From NCBI GenBank assembly GCA_029245025.1, contig JAQWQC010000008.1, positions 1 through 44,733 of the forward strand: a DNA stretch of 44,733 nucleotides. Reading direction: 5' to 3'. The position numbers were made by a program, and so were the translations under genes. Of this stretch, positions 16,194 to 24,062 are shown in pieces (the stretch's first letter is position 1; every line of letters starts with the position of its first letter). Below the pieces are notes generated by a model. It searched no databases. It worked only from the letters and a program-made list of their open reading frames with translations, and had not been told where the DNA came from. Origin of the DNA: Rhodospirillaceae bacterium. GTDB taxonomy: Bacteria; Pseudomonadota; Alphaproteobacteria; Rhodospirillales; Rhodospirillaceae.

Positions 16194-17438
16194 ATGTTCA
16201 AAGCTCTCGACCTCTACCTCTTGCGGCAGATCATGCCGACACTGCTCGTCACCCTACTGGTTGCAGCTATAATTTTGCTGCTCGAGCGGATGTTGCGGCT
16301 GCTCGATATAGCCGTGGGCAATGGTGTCTCGACCTTGGTAGTGTTTCAGATGCTCTTTAATCTGATTCCCCACTACATCGGTTTGGCGCTGCCCGCCGCT
16401 TTGTTTCTCGGGGTTCTGCTGGCGTTCCGCAAGCTTTCGTCTCAATCTGAACTAGATGCGATTCAATCGTCAGGAATTGGTTTAAGCCGACTCATCCGGT
16501 GGGCCGTAATCTTGGGGCTCTTGATGATGATCTTTAATCTGATTCTTGTCGGCTACCTGCAACCGATCAGCCGCTACGCCTATCGTGCTCTTTTGTTCAA
16601 TGTGACCAGCGGTGTTTTAGAGTCTGGTATTGGCGAGGGCGTGTTTATGGACCTTCCCAATGGTTACACCCTGCGGGTTGAAGAATCTCGGGGCGCCGGT
16701 CGTGAGCTGTATGGAGTCTTTGCCCATCAACAAAAAGAAGATGGCACCATCATCACGTTAACTGCAGAGCGAGGGCGTCTTGTCACAGGTGGCGCGGAGC
16801 GTGCAACCAGGCTCCGTTTATTTCAAGGCAATCGATCAGAGTGGTCGCCGGGCGCAACCTCGGCCGACACAGTAAGCTTCGATGTGTTTGACTGGCCTCT
16901 AAATCTACAAGATCTGATTCGGTTCCGCGTGAGGGGCGGTGATGAACGCGAGTTGACCTTGGATGAACTGTTGCGGGGTTATGTCGCCAATATAAAGGCA
17001 GAAAGCACTGGCATCAGACCTGTGGTTGTGAACAACCCACAATACAGTCCTGAGCGACTGGTGCCAGCGGCTGCGGTTGCGGCGGAGCTCCATGGGCGTA
17101 TTGTTTTTTCGCTATCAATTTTGTTCTTGCCGATGCTGGCGGCCCCACTCGGCGTTATGACCCACAGGGCGAGCAAATCTTTTGGACTGGTTCTCGGCCT
17201 ATTAACTTTGGTCGTCTATCACAAGATTCTGGAGTTTAGTGAAGCCTACGCAACGGTCGGGGGCATATCGGCCGGGCCAGCCTTATGGGTGCCCTTTGCT
17301 CTCTTTATTGGCGGGACATCATATCTTTTTCTCAGGACCGAAGCTGTCGCTGGGGCAACCCCAATGCAACGGCTCGAAGGCCGATGGACCAATATGACCG
17401 GCGTTCTCATTCGACTATTCCGCGGCAGCCACGATTAG
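16194..17438 (+). CDS. lptF: LptF/YjgP-family permease (first of the pair)
   Basis: About 414 residues from ATG 16194 (GAG 5-7 bases before). An upstream frame from TTG 16050 adds 48 residues that look unlike the family; the natural family start is MFKALDLYLLRQIMPT. Topology is that of LptF/LptG: three N-terminal membrane segments (about residues 12-120), a periplasmic beta-jellyroll domain (about 130-290), then three C-terminal membrane segments from HGRIVFSLSILFLPML. Family knowledge: LptF and LptG form the permease of the LptB2FGC lipopolysaccharide extractor. This copy lies inside a sphingolipid locus, divergent from the lipid kinase. It could be the cell's LPS exporter or a second pair devoted to anionic sphingolipid. 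LptA, LptB and LptC are not in view. Confidence 0.88.
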   Translation: MFKALDLYLLRQIMPTLLVTLLVAAIILLLERMLRLLDIAVGNGVSTLVVFQMLFNLIPHYIGLALPAALFLGVLLAFRKLSSQSELDAIQSSGIGLSRLIRWAVILGLLMMIFNLILVGYLQPISRYAYRALLFNVTSGVLESGIGEGVFMDLPNGYTLRVEESRGAGRELYGVFAHQQKEDGTIITLTAERGRLVTGGAERATRLRLFQGNRSEWSPGATSADTVSFDVFDWPLNLQDLIRFRVRGGDERELTLDELLRGYVANIKAESTGIRPVVVNNPQYSPERLVPAAAVAAELHGRIVFSLSILFLPMLAAPLGVMTHRASKSFGLVLGLLTLVVYHKILEFSEAYATVGGISAGPALWVPFALFIGGTSYLFLRTEAVAGATPMQRLEGRWTNMTGVLIRLFRGSHD

Positions 17439-17450
17439 TAGTCTGTACTC

Positions 17451-18521
17451 ATGATTTTATCTTGGTATCTCACGAAGGCCTACCTGTCGCGATTCTTCGC
17501 ATTGCTGCTGGGCTTGGTCGTATTTCTGCAAATGCTCGACCTGCTGGCCAATGCGGATTCTGTGTTGGAAGGTGGCGGTGACCCGCTCGACTCATTAACG
17601 CGCTACATCGTGTTGCGGGTGCCGTCGATCATTGAAACCGTTGCACCATTGGCTGCGTTGCTCGGCGGGCTAACGGCGCTGGTTGTTCTGGCCCGCAACA
17701 GCGAGATCATTGCTATGCGTGCGGCAGGCCGGTCTGTGCTTAGTCTAGTCGGTGGCCTAGTGGTCGTTGGTATTGCGTTGGCACTAATGCTGTTTGTCTT
17801 CTCCGACGGTATAGTCGTACGTTTTAACGCACAGCTCGAGGATTGGAAAAGCACAGGCTACAAGCCTGGCGGTGAAATCATTGATGGCAGTGAAGCGTGG
17901 GTGATTGAAGGTGACACCATCATCCGGGTTGGGCACGTCCTGCAGAACGGCGCCGTGCTCAATGACATTCGCTTGTTTCACCAAGGCGACAAAGCGGCGG
18001 TCTCAGACATTATTAATATTCGTCTCGCGATTTGGGAAGATGCTGGTTGGAACTTATTTGAGGTGGCGCGTGTCGGTGGTAACGCTGTCGCAACCCATTT
18101 AGGTCAACCGACGTGGGAAACAAATCTTACACCTGAAGATTTTAACAAGCTTGCCAATCCACCCAGTGAATTGACCTTCGACGAACTAGAGCATTACGTG
18201 CGCGAGCTCGCTCTTGGGACCCGTCCCGAATACTATTACGACACATGGCTACAACGAAAACTGGCTGGACCGGCGGTTTTGGCTCTGATGCCCTTGCTAG
18301 CCGCTATCGCGGCTTTTGCCCACCACCGTCAAGGCAGCGCGATCATGGTTGTGGTCTATGGGATCTCGCTCGGTTTCGTTTTCATCATCACAGACAATAT
18401 TTTACTGGCGATGGGGCAGTTCGGCGCTCTGCCACCGGTTGTGGCGGCCTGGCTGCCTTTGGCGCTGTTCGGCACCATAGGTCTGTGGATTGTGGTAAAC
18501 TTAGAAAACAGAGGCGCTTGA
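17451..18521 (+). CDS. lptG: LptG/YjgQ-family permease (second of the pair)
   Basis: A 356-residue partner of the preceding gene, 12 bases downstream. It has the same six-segment layout: N-terminal segments (FALLLGLVVFLQMLDLL; the IIETVAPLAALLGGLTALVV block near residue 70; VLSLVGGLVVVGIALALML), a periplasmic jellyroll domain (about 125-265), then three C-terminal segments starting at GPAVLALMPLLAAIAAF. NSEIIAMRAAGRS in the first cytoplasmic loop is the LptB coupling-helix region. The length is typical of LptG. As for its partner, the sphingolipid neighbourhood raises the question of substrate. No frameshift or missing segment was seen. Confidence 0.9.
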   Translation: MILSWYLTKAYLSRFFALLLGLVVFLQMLDLLANADSVLEGGGDPLDSLTRYIVLRVPSIIETVAPLAALLGGLTALVVLARNSEIIAMRAAGRSVLSLVGGLVVVGIALALMLFVFSDGIVVRFNAQLEDWKSTGYKPGGEIIDGSEAWVIEGDTIIRVGHVLQNGAVLNDIRLFHQGDKAAVSDIINIRLAIWEDAGWNLFEVARVGGNAVATHLGQPTWETNLTPEDFNKLANPPSELTFDELEHYVRELALGTRPEYYYDTWLQRKLAGPAVLALMPLLAAIAAFAHHRQGSAIMVVVYGISLGFVFIITDNILLAMGQFGALPPVVAAWLPLALFGTIGLWIVVNLENRGA

Positions 18522-18608
18522 TCATCTACCTGATTTAGTCAGGGGCTTGCGTTTATGCCAAACCGCGTTAGATAAAATTGTATAAAGCGCTACAAATAAG
18601 GAAAGAAC

Positions 18609-19424
18609 ATGGCATTAAAGATCGGCTTTTGGTCCGACCGGGAATACCACTTAGACCGAATGAATCTAGGTGATCTCGCTGCTGCGTACTTTCAGTATTA
18701 CGCCATTGCCGCGTATTTCGCGTTGGCTGCGGTGACAGGCGCCTATGCGACTTGGGCTTGGATGAACGGTCTCGCGACCCTGACTGGAATTGCGGGCGCC
18801 GTTGTCGCGACAATTCTGATTTATCCATTGGTTTGGTATGTGTTGCACCGGTGGATTCTGCATTCCAAGTGGATGTGGAGATCCAAGCTTACCGCACCGG
18901 TCTGGAAGCGCATTCACTACGATCATCATTCCGACCCCAATAACCTCAAGGTTTTGTTCGGTGCTCTCTATACGACCTTGCCAACCGTCGCTTTGGCTAC
19001 GGTCCCTGTCGGATTTGCTCTGGCTGGTTGGCCTGGTGCTGCTGCGGCTTTAAGCGCAGGTGTACTGCAAACGTGTTTCTACGAGTTTATCCATTGCATT
19101 CAGCACTTGGGGTATGTCCCCGAATGGGGCTGGGTCAAGAGTATGAAGAGGCTGCATATGGCCCACCACTTTCATAACGAGACGGGTAATTTCGGGATTA
19201 CTAATTATTTGTGGGATCGCGTGCTCGGAACGAAGTACGAGCAAATTAAATTTCGACCCCGGTCAGAAACGGTGTTTAACCTTGGGTACGATGAAGAGGT
19301 GGCAAAGCATTATCCCTATGTGGCCGAGTTAACGCCTAACTGGCCGCATACTGCTAATCCGGTTCATCGTCAGCGTGAATATGCGCAAAAGTCTGACGAT
19401 GGCGAACTCGCCCCCTCATCCTAA
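18609..19424 (+). CDS. Fatty-acid hydroxylase / sterol desaturase family membrane enzyme
   Basis: A 271-residue membrane protein with the eight-histidine pattern of the family: HRWILH (H80, H85), HYDHH (H103, H106, H107), FIHCIQH (H162, H166) and HMAHHFHNE (H183, H186, H187, H189). At least four hydrophobic segments surround them. Such enzymes use a di-iron centre to hydroxylate or desaturate lipids; eukaryotic relatives include sphingoid-base C4 hydroxylase and fatty-acid 2-hydroxylase. Its place between LptG and the ceramide-synthase-like gene suggests it modifies the sphingoid base or the amide-linked acyl chain. Which carbon is attacked cannot be told. AAGGA precedes ATG 18609 by about 8 bases. 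The next gene follows after 28 bases. Confidence 0.86.
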   Translation: MALKIGFWSDREYHLDRMNLGDLAAAYFQYYAIAAYFALAAVTGAYATWAWMNGLATLTGIAGAVVATILIYPLVWYVLHRWILHSKWMWRSKLTAPVWKRIHYDHHSDPNNLKVLFGALYTTLPTVALATVPVGFALAGWPGAAAALSAGVLQTCFYEFIHCIQHLGYVPEWGWVKSMKRLHMAHHFHNETGNFGITNYLWDRVLGTKYEQIKFRPRSETVFNLGYDEEVAKHYPYVAELTPNWPHTANPVHRQREYAQKSDDGELAPSS

Positions 19425-19452
19425 CCGGGCCTAACTAGTCGCAGCGTTTTTT

Positions 19453-20604
19453 ATGACAGCATCAGACATTACTGTTCGGCCGGTCGCCACGCGTGCGGAT
19501 CAGGAAGCTTTCTTGGCGTTGCCAGACGCCTTGTTCAGCGATGATCCAGTGTGGGTGCCGCCGTTGAGAATGATGGTGCGGGACCAATTGAACCCAAAGA
19601 AGAATCCCTGGTTCAGTCACGGCGAAGCACAGTTATTTCTGGCCGAACGTAATGGCGCAGTGCTGGGACGAATCTCAGCCCAGGTCGACCGCAGTCATCT
19701 CGAGCAACACAATGATGCGACCGGCTTCTTTGGCTTTTTTGACAGTGTGGATGAGCAACCTGTTGCAGACGCGTTGTTTGCGGCAGCTGGGAGTTGGCTG
19801 AAGGAGCGGAGCATGTCCCGCGTTCGTGGGCCATTCAGCCTTAACATCAATGAAGAATCCGGATTATTGGTCGAAGGTTTCAAAAGTCCACCGCGTGTCG
19901 CCATGGGCCATGGTCACCCATTTTACCAGAAACTGGTGGAAAAAGCTGGGTTTGAGAAAGTACGCGACCTATTCGCGTTCCTAACGCCCATGGATAACGC
20001 GCTGCCCTATAAACATATGAAGTTGTTGCAACGCTTCATTGACCGTAACCCGGGGCTCACGTTCCGCCATCTCGATCTCAATCACTACGACGACGACATT
20101 CGCATTCTCGTTGACCTGTTCAATGAAGCCTGGGCTGAAAATTGGGGGTTTATTCCCCTAACAGAAGCGGATGCCCAGCATATGGCTAATCAGTTCAAAA
20201 TGATCCTAATTCCAGAGTTGGTCTGGTTTGCGTTCTACGAAGGAAAACCGGCCGCAATGGCCGTGGCGTTGCCTGACCTCAACGAAATGATCCGCGATCT
20301 CGGCGGTAACTTGTGGCCTAAGGGATGGATGAAGCTGGCGTGGCGGGTTCTCACCCGCCGCGCCTGGTCATCTGGGACGCGGGTTCCACTCATGGGCGTT
20401 GCCGCGCGTTTTAAAAACAAACCCCTTGGATCGGTGTTGGCCTTTATGGTGATGGGCGCGATCCGTCGTGAATCTCTTAAACTTAATATGCCGATCTGTG
20501 AAATGAGTTGGGTGCTGGAAAACAACACCCAAACCCGCCGGTCTCTCGAAACCATCGGCGGCCTAGTCTACAAAACCTACCGGATATACGAAAAAGTGCT
20601 GTAA
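19453..20604 (+). CDS. bcerS: GNAT-fold N-acyltransferase resembling bacterial ceramide synthase
   Basis: A 383-residue protein with two GNAT-like halves. The first contains DDPVWVPPLRMMVRDQLNPK and FLAERNGAVLGRISAQVD; the middle has GPFSLNINEESGLLVEGF and GHPFYQKLVEKAGFEKVRDL; the C-terminus carries CEMSWVLENNTQTRRSLETI then GGLVYKTYRIYEK. I recognise this as the family of the Caulobacter bacterial ceramide synthase (bCerS), which N-acylates the 3-keto sphingoid base. The presence of all the other sphingolipid enzymes within 10 kb supports that reading. The reaction is inferred from family and locus. Start ATG 19453 has a weak ribosome site (GCAGCG). A 79-base gap then separates it from the next operon. 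Confidence 0.85.
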   Translation: MTASDITVRPVATRADQEAFLALPDALFSDDPVWVPPLRMMVRDQLNPKKNPWFSHGEAQLFLAERNGAVLGRISAQVDRSHLEQHNDATGFFGFFDSVDEQPVADALFAAAGSWLKERSMSRVRGPFSLNINEESGLLVEGFKSPPRVAMGHGHPFYQKLVEKAGFEKVRDLFAFLTPMDNALPYKHMKLLQRFIDRNPGLTFRHLDLNHYDDDIRILVDLFNEAWAENWGFIPLTEADAQHMANQFKMILIPELVWFAFYEGKPAAMAVALPDLNEMIRDLGGNLWPKGWMKLAWRVLTRRAWSSGTRVPLMGVAARFKNKPLGSVLAFMVMGAIRRESLKLNMPICEMSWVLENNTQTRRSLETIGGLVYKTYRIYEKVL

Positions 20605-20683
20605 ATCGACAGCCAGACTAGACTATCAGCTGAATTGTCCGTACAAATTATCTGAAGTAAGACATGCCATTTGGGAGGGCGCC

Positions 20684-21532
20684 ATGGCCTTCGAAGTCCG
20701 GAAACTCAATCCCACGTTTGGGGTGGAAGTGCTGGGGATTGACCTCACCAAAGAGATCACCGCTGATATTTTGGACGAGGTCAAAAGCCTCTGGGCTGAA
20801 CATCAGTTGCTGCTGTTTCGCGGTCAACCCTTGGAAGAAAAAGATGCGGTGGCGTTCAGCGGGCTGCTAGGGGAGTTGGAAATCCATGTGCGCCGCGAGT
20901 ATCTCTCACCTGAGAACCCGGAGATCCTTTATGTCTCCAATATGAAGGTTGATGGCAAAGCCATTGGCATTTTGTCCGATACGGAAGTGGGCTGGCACTA
21001 CGATCAAATTTACCTCCCGCGTCCAGCCTTGGGCTCGTTGCTCTATGCGGTGACACTGCCGACCAATGGCGGACAAACCTCCTTTGCCGATATGTCTGCG
21101 GCTTATGAGTCTTTGTCCGACGACATCAAAGCTACGTTGAAGGGTCGGAAGGCCATTCAATCCTACGAAGCGTTCAACAACCAATACAGTGTGCCAACCG
21201 ACTCGGATCAGAAAAAGCGCACCCCTGATATTAAACAGCCAGTCATTCGAACTCACCCGATCAGTGGCCGCAAGGCTTTGTATATTTGTCCAGGCATGAC
21301 CACGCAGATTGTTGGTTTACCAGAGGACGAGAGCCGCGATTTGCTTGATTACTTGTTTGACTGGAGTGTTAAAACCGAGTTCGTCTACACCCATAATTGG
21401 GTACATGACGATGCTGTGCTCTGGGATAATGCAGCAACCATGCACCGCCGCGAGCCCTTCGACGGCAAAGAGGAGCGTTTGATGAAACGCACCACCATTT
21501 TGCCGCCCGCTGACCTAGCAGTTCCGGTTTAG
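20684..21532 (+). CDS. TauD/TfdA-family Fe(II)/2-oxoglutarate dioxygenase
   Basis: A 282-residue dioxygenase with the 2-His-1-carboxylate facial triad: H105 and D107 in GWHYDQIY, and H254 in NAATMHRREPFDG. The 2-oxoglutarate-binding Arg is in RLMKRTT near residue 269. GGAGG sits 6 bases before ATG 20684. TauD-type enzymes oxidise small acids next to a sulfonate, ether or other group; the substrate cannot be read here. It begins a tight run with a CitE-like lyase (3-base gap) and an HpaB-family protein, so it probably opens a short catabolic route. Lineage-typical alternatives include alpha-ketoglutarate-dependent 2,4-D-like ether cleavage. Confidence 0.9.
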   Translation: MAFEVRKLNPTFGVEVLGIDLTKEITADILDEVKSLWAEHQLLLFRGQPLEEKDAVAFSGLLGELEIHVRREYLSPENPEILYVSNMKVDGKAIGILSDTEVGWHYDQIYLPRPALGSLLYAVTLPTNGGQTSFADMSAAYESLSDDIKATLKGRKAIQSYEAFNNQYSVPTDSDQKKRTPDIKQPVIRTHPISGRKALYICPGMTTQIVGLPEDESRDLLDYLFDWSVKTEFVYTHNWVHDDAVLWDNAATMHRREPFDGKEERLMKRTTILPPADLAVPV

Positions 21533-21535
21533 CCG

Positions 21536-22420
21536 ATGAGACCGCACGCCAATCGCACCTATTTGTTCACCCCCGGCAATCATGCCCGCCGGGTCGAGAA
21601 GGCACTTCAATTGAACGCTGATGTAGTGATTCTCGACCTTGAAGACGCCGTGGCGGTCGCGGAAAAAGTCGCCACCCGTACCATCATCAAAGAGACCCTA
21701 GCCCTTCCGAAGCGGTGTGCGGTTTATGTGCGCGTTAATTCGTACGACACAGAATTTTGCTATGGCGATCTAAGTGGCGTGTTCGGTAAAAATCTCGACG
21801 GCATCGTGTTGCCAAAATTGGAAAGTGTTACCGACTTAAAATCAGTCGACAGTATTATAACTGATCTTGAGCATGAGCATGGCCTCGAGCCAGGATCGGT
21901 TGATCTCATGCCCATTATCGAAACCGCCAAAGGCGCAGCGGCGGTGCGTGACATCGCCCAGGCGGATTCGCGCGTTAAACGCTTGTCGCTCGGGGGTGGG
22001 GATTACACCCGTGATCTTGGTATCGAGTGGACCCACGACGAACTGGCGTTGTTGCCAGTGCGGTCTGAAATGGTTTTGGCATCTCGATTGGGGGAGCTTG
22101 AGCCGCCTATCGATACCGTGTTTCTTCACATCAAAGAGCATGACGCGTATCGAGAATCGTGTATTCGCGCGCATGGGCTCGGTTTTCAGGGTAAGCTCTG
22201 CATACACCCGGATCAGGTCGATCCGACCAATGATGTGTTTACACCGACAGACGAAGTCGTGACCTGGTCTCGGAAAATTGTCGCTGAATTTGAGAAGGCC
22301 GAGAAAGACGGAGTCGCATCCATTCAAGTAGACGGCTACTTTGTCGATTATCCTATAGTTGAGAAGGCCCAGCGCGCGTTGAACATAATTGATGTGCTGA
22401 AATCTCTCGGTAAGGCATGA
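21536..22420 (+). CDS. CitE/HpcH-family CoA-ester lyase-like protein
   Basis: A 294-residue TIM-barrel protein of the HpcH/HpaI/CitE family. LFTPGNHARRVEKALQ is the N-terminal signature, VVILDLEDAV (about 31-39) has the Asp/Glu used with Mg2+, LMPIIETAKGA carries the second acidic ligand, and GGGDYTRDLG and GKLCIHPDQV complete the barrel. Members cleave citryl-, malyl- or methylmalyl-CoA and similar thioesters; the exact substrate is not readable. The gene starts 3 bases after the dioxygenase stop, which implies coupled translation. The HpaB-like gene follows after 49 bases. Confidence 0.9.
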   Translation: MRPHANRTYLFTPGNHARRVEKALQLNADVVILDLEDAVAVAEKVATRTIIKETLALPKRCAVYVRVNSYDTEFCYGDLSGVFGKNLDGIVLPKLESVTDLKSVDSIITDLEHEHGLEPGSVDLMPIIETAKGAAAVRDIAQADSRVKRLSLGGGDYTRDLGIEWTHDELALLPVRSEMVLASRLGELEPPIDTVFLHIKEHDAYRESCIRAHGLGFQGKLCIHPDQVDPTNDVFTPTDEVVTWSRKIVAEFEKAEKDGVASIQVDGYFVDYPIVEKAQRALNIIDVLKSLGKA

Positions 22421-22469
22421 GTATCTTCGTTTATCCTGTGTTTAATCCAGTTCCGGCAGGGCTCCAGCT

Positions 22470-24023
22470 ATGATCATTGAGTCGACCGCTGCCTACAGGG
22501 AGAGCTTGCGGGCTTTTAAGCCTCGTGTGTTCGTCAACGGTGCTTTGGTGTCGTCGGTAGCCGATGAGCCTTCATTGCAGCCGGGCATCAATGCCATTGG
22601 TGTGACGTACGATCTTGCTCAAGACCCCAGTCACGTCCCGCTTATGTCGGCGGTTGAGCAAGAAACTGGCAAGCGCGTAAATCGCAATTTGCACATCGAC
22701 CGCACCAGTGACGACCTTCTGGCGAAATTAGAGGCCGTGCGCATCATGTGTCGCGAGGCGGGCTGTGCGCAACGCTACCTGGTTCATGACGCATTCAATG
22801 GGTTGTATCAGGCGACCCAGCGCTGTGATGCCGAACATGGCACTGAATATTTTTCTCGCTTTCTAAACTTCATGACCGAAGTCCAGGATGGCGACCAGAC
22901 CTATGGTGTTGCCATGACCGACGCCAAAGGCGACCGGTCGCAAAAACCACACAATCAAAAAATCACGGACAGTTACATCCACGTCGTTGAGAGCCGTGCC
23001 GACGGTATTGTCATATCCGGGGCCAAGGCCATCGTCACCGGCGCACCCTATGTGCATGGCTTTATCGTTATGCCGTGTCGGGCGATGACGCCGGACGACG
23101 ATGCATTTGCAGTTTGTTGCGCCGTGCCGATTGATGCTGAGGGCATCACGGTTGTCGCACGAGCGGCGGGGCGTCCCGGCGAAGAGGCGGCGGTTTTTTC
23201 AAAACACTATGGCCAGACCACAGGCGTTGTGCTGTTCGAAAATGTGTTCGTGCCTCATGACCGGGTATTTCTAAATGGCGAAACAGAGTCCGCTGGAGAT
23301 ATCGCGCAAACCTATGCCACCCATCACCGGCATTCATGTATCGGCGCGCGAGCCGGGTTTGGTGATTTGTTGATTGGCGCCGGCGCGTTGATGATTGAAT
23401 CCAACGGTCTTGATCCAGAACGCCATACACACCTTCAAGATGACATGGTCGAGCTGATTAAAATTGTCGAAGGGTTTTATGCCACTGGTGTTGCGGCGTC
23501 GGCCTATGGCGAAAAAGATGGCACTGGCAATATTATGCCTGAACCGGTCTTTTCTAATATCGGCAAGTTGTTGCTGGCGACCCAGATTTATGACATGCAC
23601 CGATTGGCACATACGGTTTCAGGCGGGTTGATCGTTGCCCTACCGGGCCCTGATGAAGATCACAATCCAGACACTGCGGGTTCGTTGGATGCAGTTTGGC
23701 AAAGCAATCCGAGTGTACCAGCAAAGCAACGACGACAAACCGCCCGCCTGATTGAAGATCTCACAGCCTCCCATCAAGGCGGGTGGTACTCGGTCATCTC
23801 CTTACATGGCGGCGGCTCACCAGCAGCGATGAAGCGCGCGATTTGGCGTAACTATCCAATCGGTGAAAAGAAAGAGATCGTACAGCAGCTGATGGATCGC
23901 GATCTGATGGAACGTAAAGACGGCAAGCCCGCCGACCGCCAGCCAGGGCGGTGCTGTATTGTTGGCTGCCGTGTACCTGACTTTTTGCTAGCTGATTCGT
24001 CAGACGAAGACTCCGCCTCCTAG
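22470..24023 (+). CDS. HpaB / 4-hydroxybutyryl-CoA dehydratase-family flavoprotein without the Fe-S ligands
   Basis: A 517-residue protein of the HpaB superfamily. GEEAAVFSKHYGQTTGVVLF and VFVPHDRVFLNGE are family blocks, and the HRHSCIGARAGFGD region aligns with the HRQSYGGCKVGVGD region I recall from clostridial 4-hydroxybutyryl-CoA dehydratase. Of that enzyme's cluster ligands (Cys99, Cys103, His292, Cys299), the equivalents here are Cys, Tyr, His and Ala. Two of four are therefore missing, and a [4Fe-4S] dehydratase is unlikely. An FADH2-dependent hydroxylase is the better guess. The C-terminus has an unusual GRCCIVGC cysteine cluster. GCAGGG precedes ATG 22470 by 8 bases. It follows the CitE-like gene. 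Confidence 0.82.
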   Translation: MIIESTAAYRESLRAFKPRVFVNGALVSSVADEPSLQPGINAIGVTYDLAQDPSHVPLMSAVEQETGKRVNRNLHIDRTSDDLLAKLEAVRIMCREAGCAQRYLVHDAFNGLYQATQRCDAEHGTEYFSRFLNFMTEVQDGDQTYGVAMTDAKGDRSQKPHNQKITDSYIHVVESRADGIVISGAKAIVTGAPYVHGFIVMPCRAMTPDDDAFAVCCAVPIDAEGITVVARAAGRPGEEAAVFSKHYGQTTGVVLFENVFVPHDRVFLNGETESAGDIAQTYATHHRHSCIGARAGFGDLLIGAGALMIESNGLDPERHTHLQDDMVELIKIVEGFYATGVAASAYGEKDGTGNIMPEPVFSNIGKLLLATQIYDMHRLAHTVSGGLIVALPGPDEDHNPDTAGSLDAVWQSNPSVPAKQRRQTARLIEDLTASHQGGWYSVISLHGGGSPAAMKRAIWRNYPIGEKKEIVQQLMDRDLMERKDGKPADRQPGRCCIVGCRVPDFLLADSSDEDSAS

Positions 24024-24062
24024 GCTGGACTTCCGACTTATTTCGCCGCACAACGACGCTTC

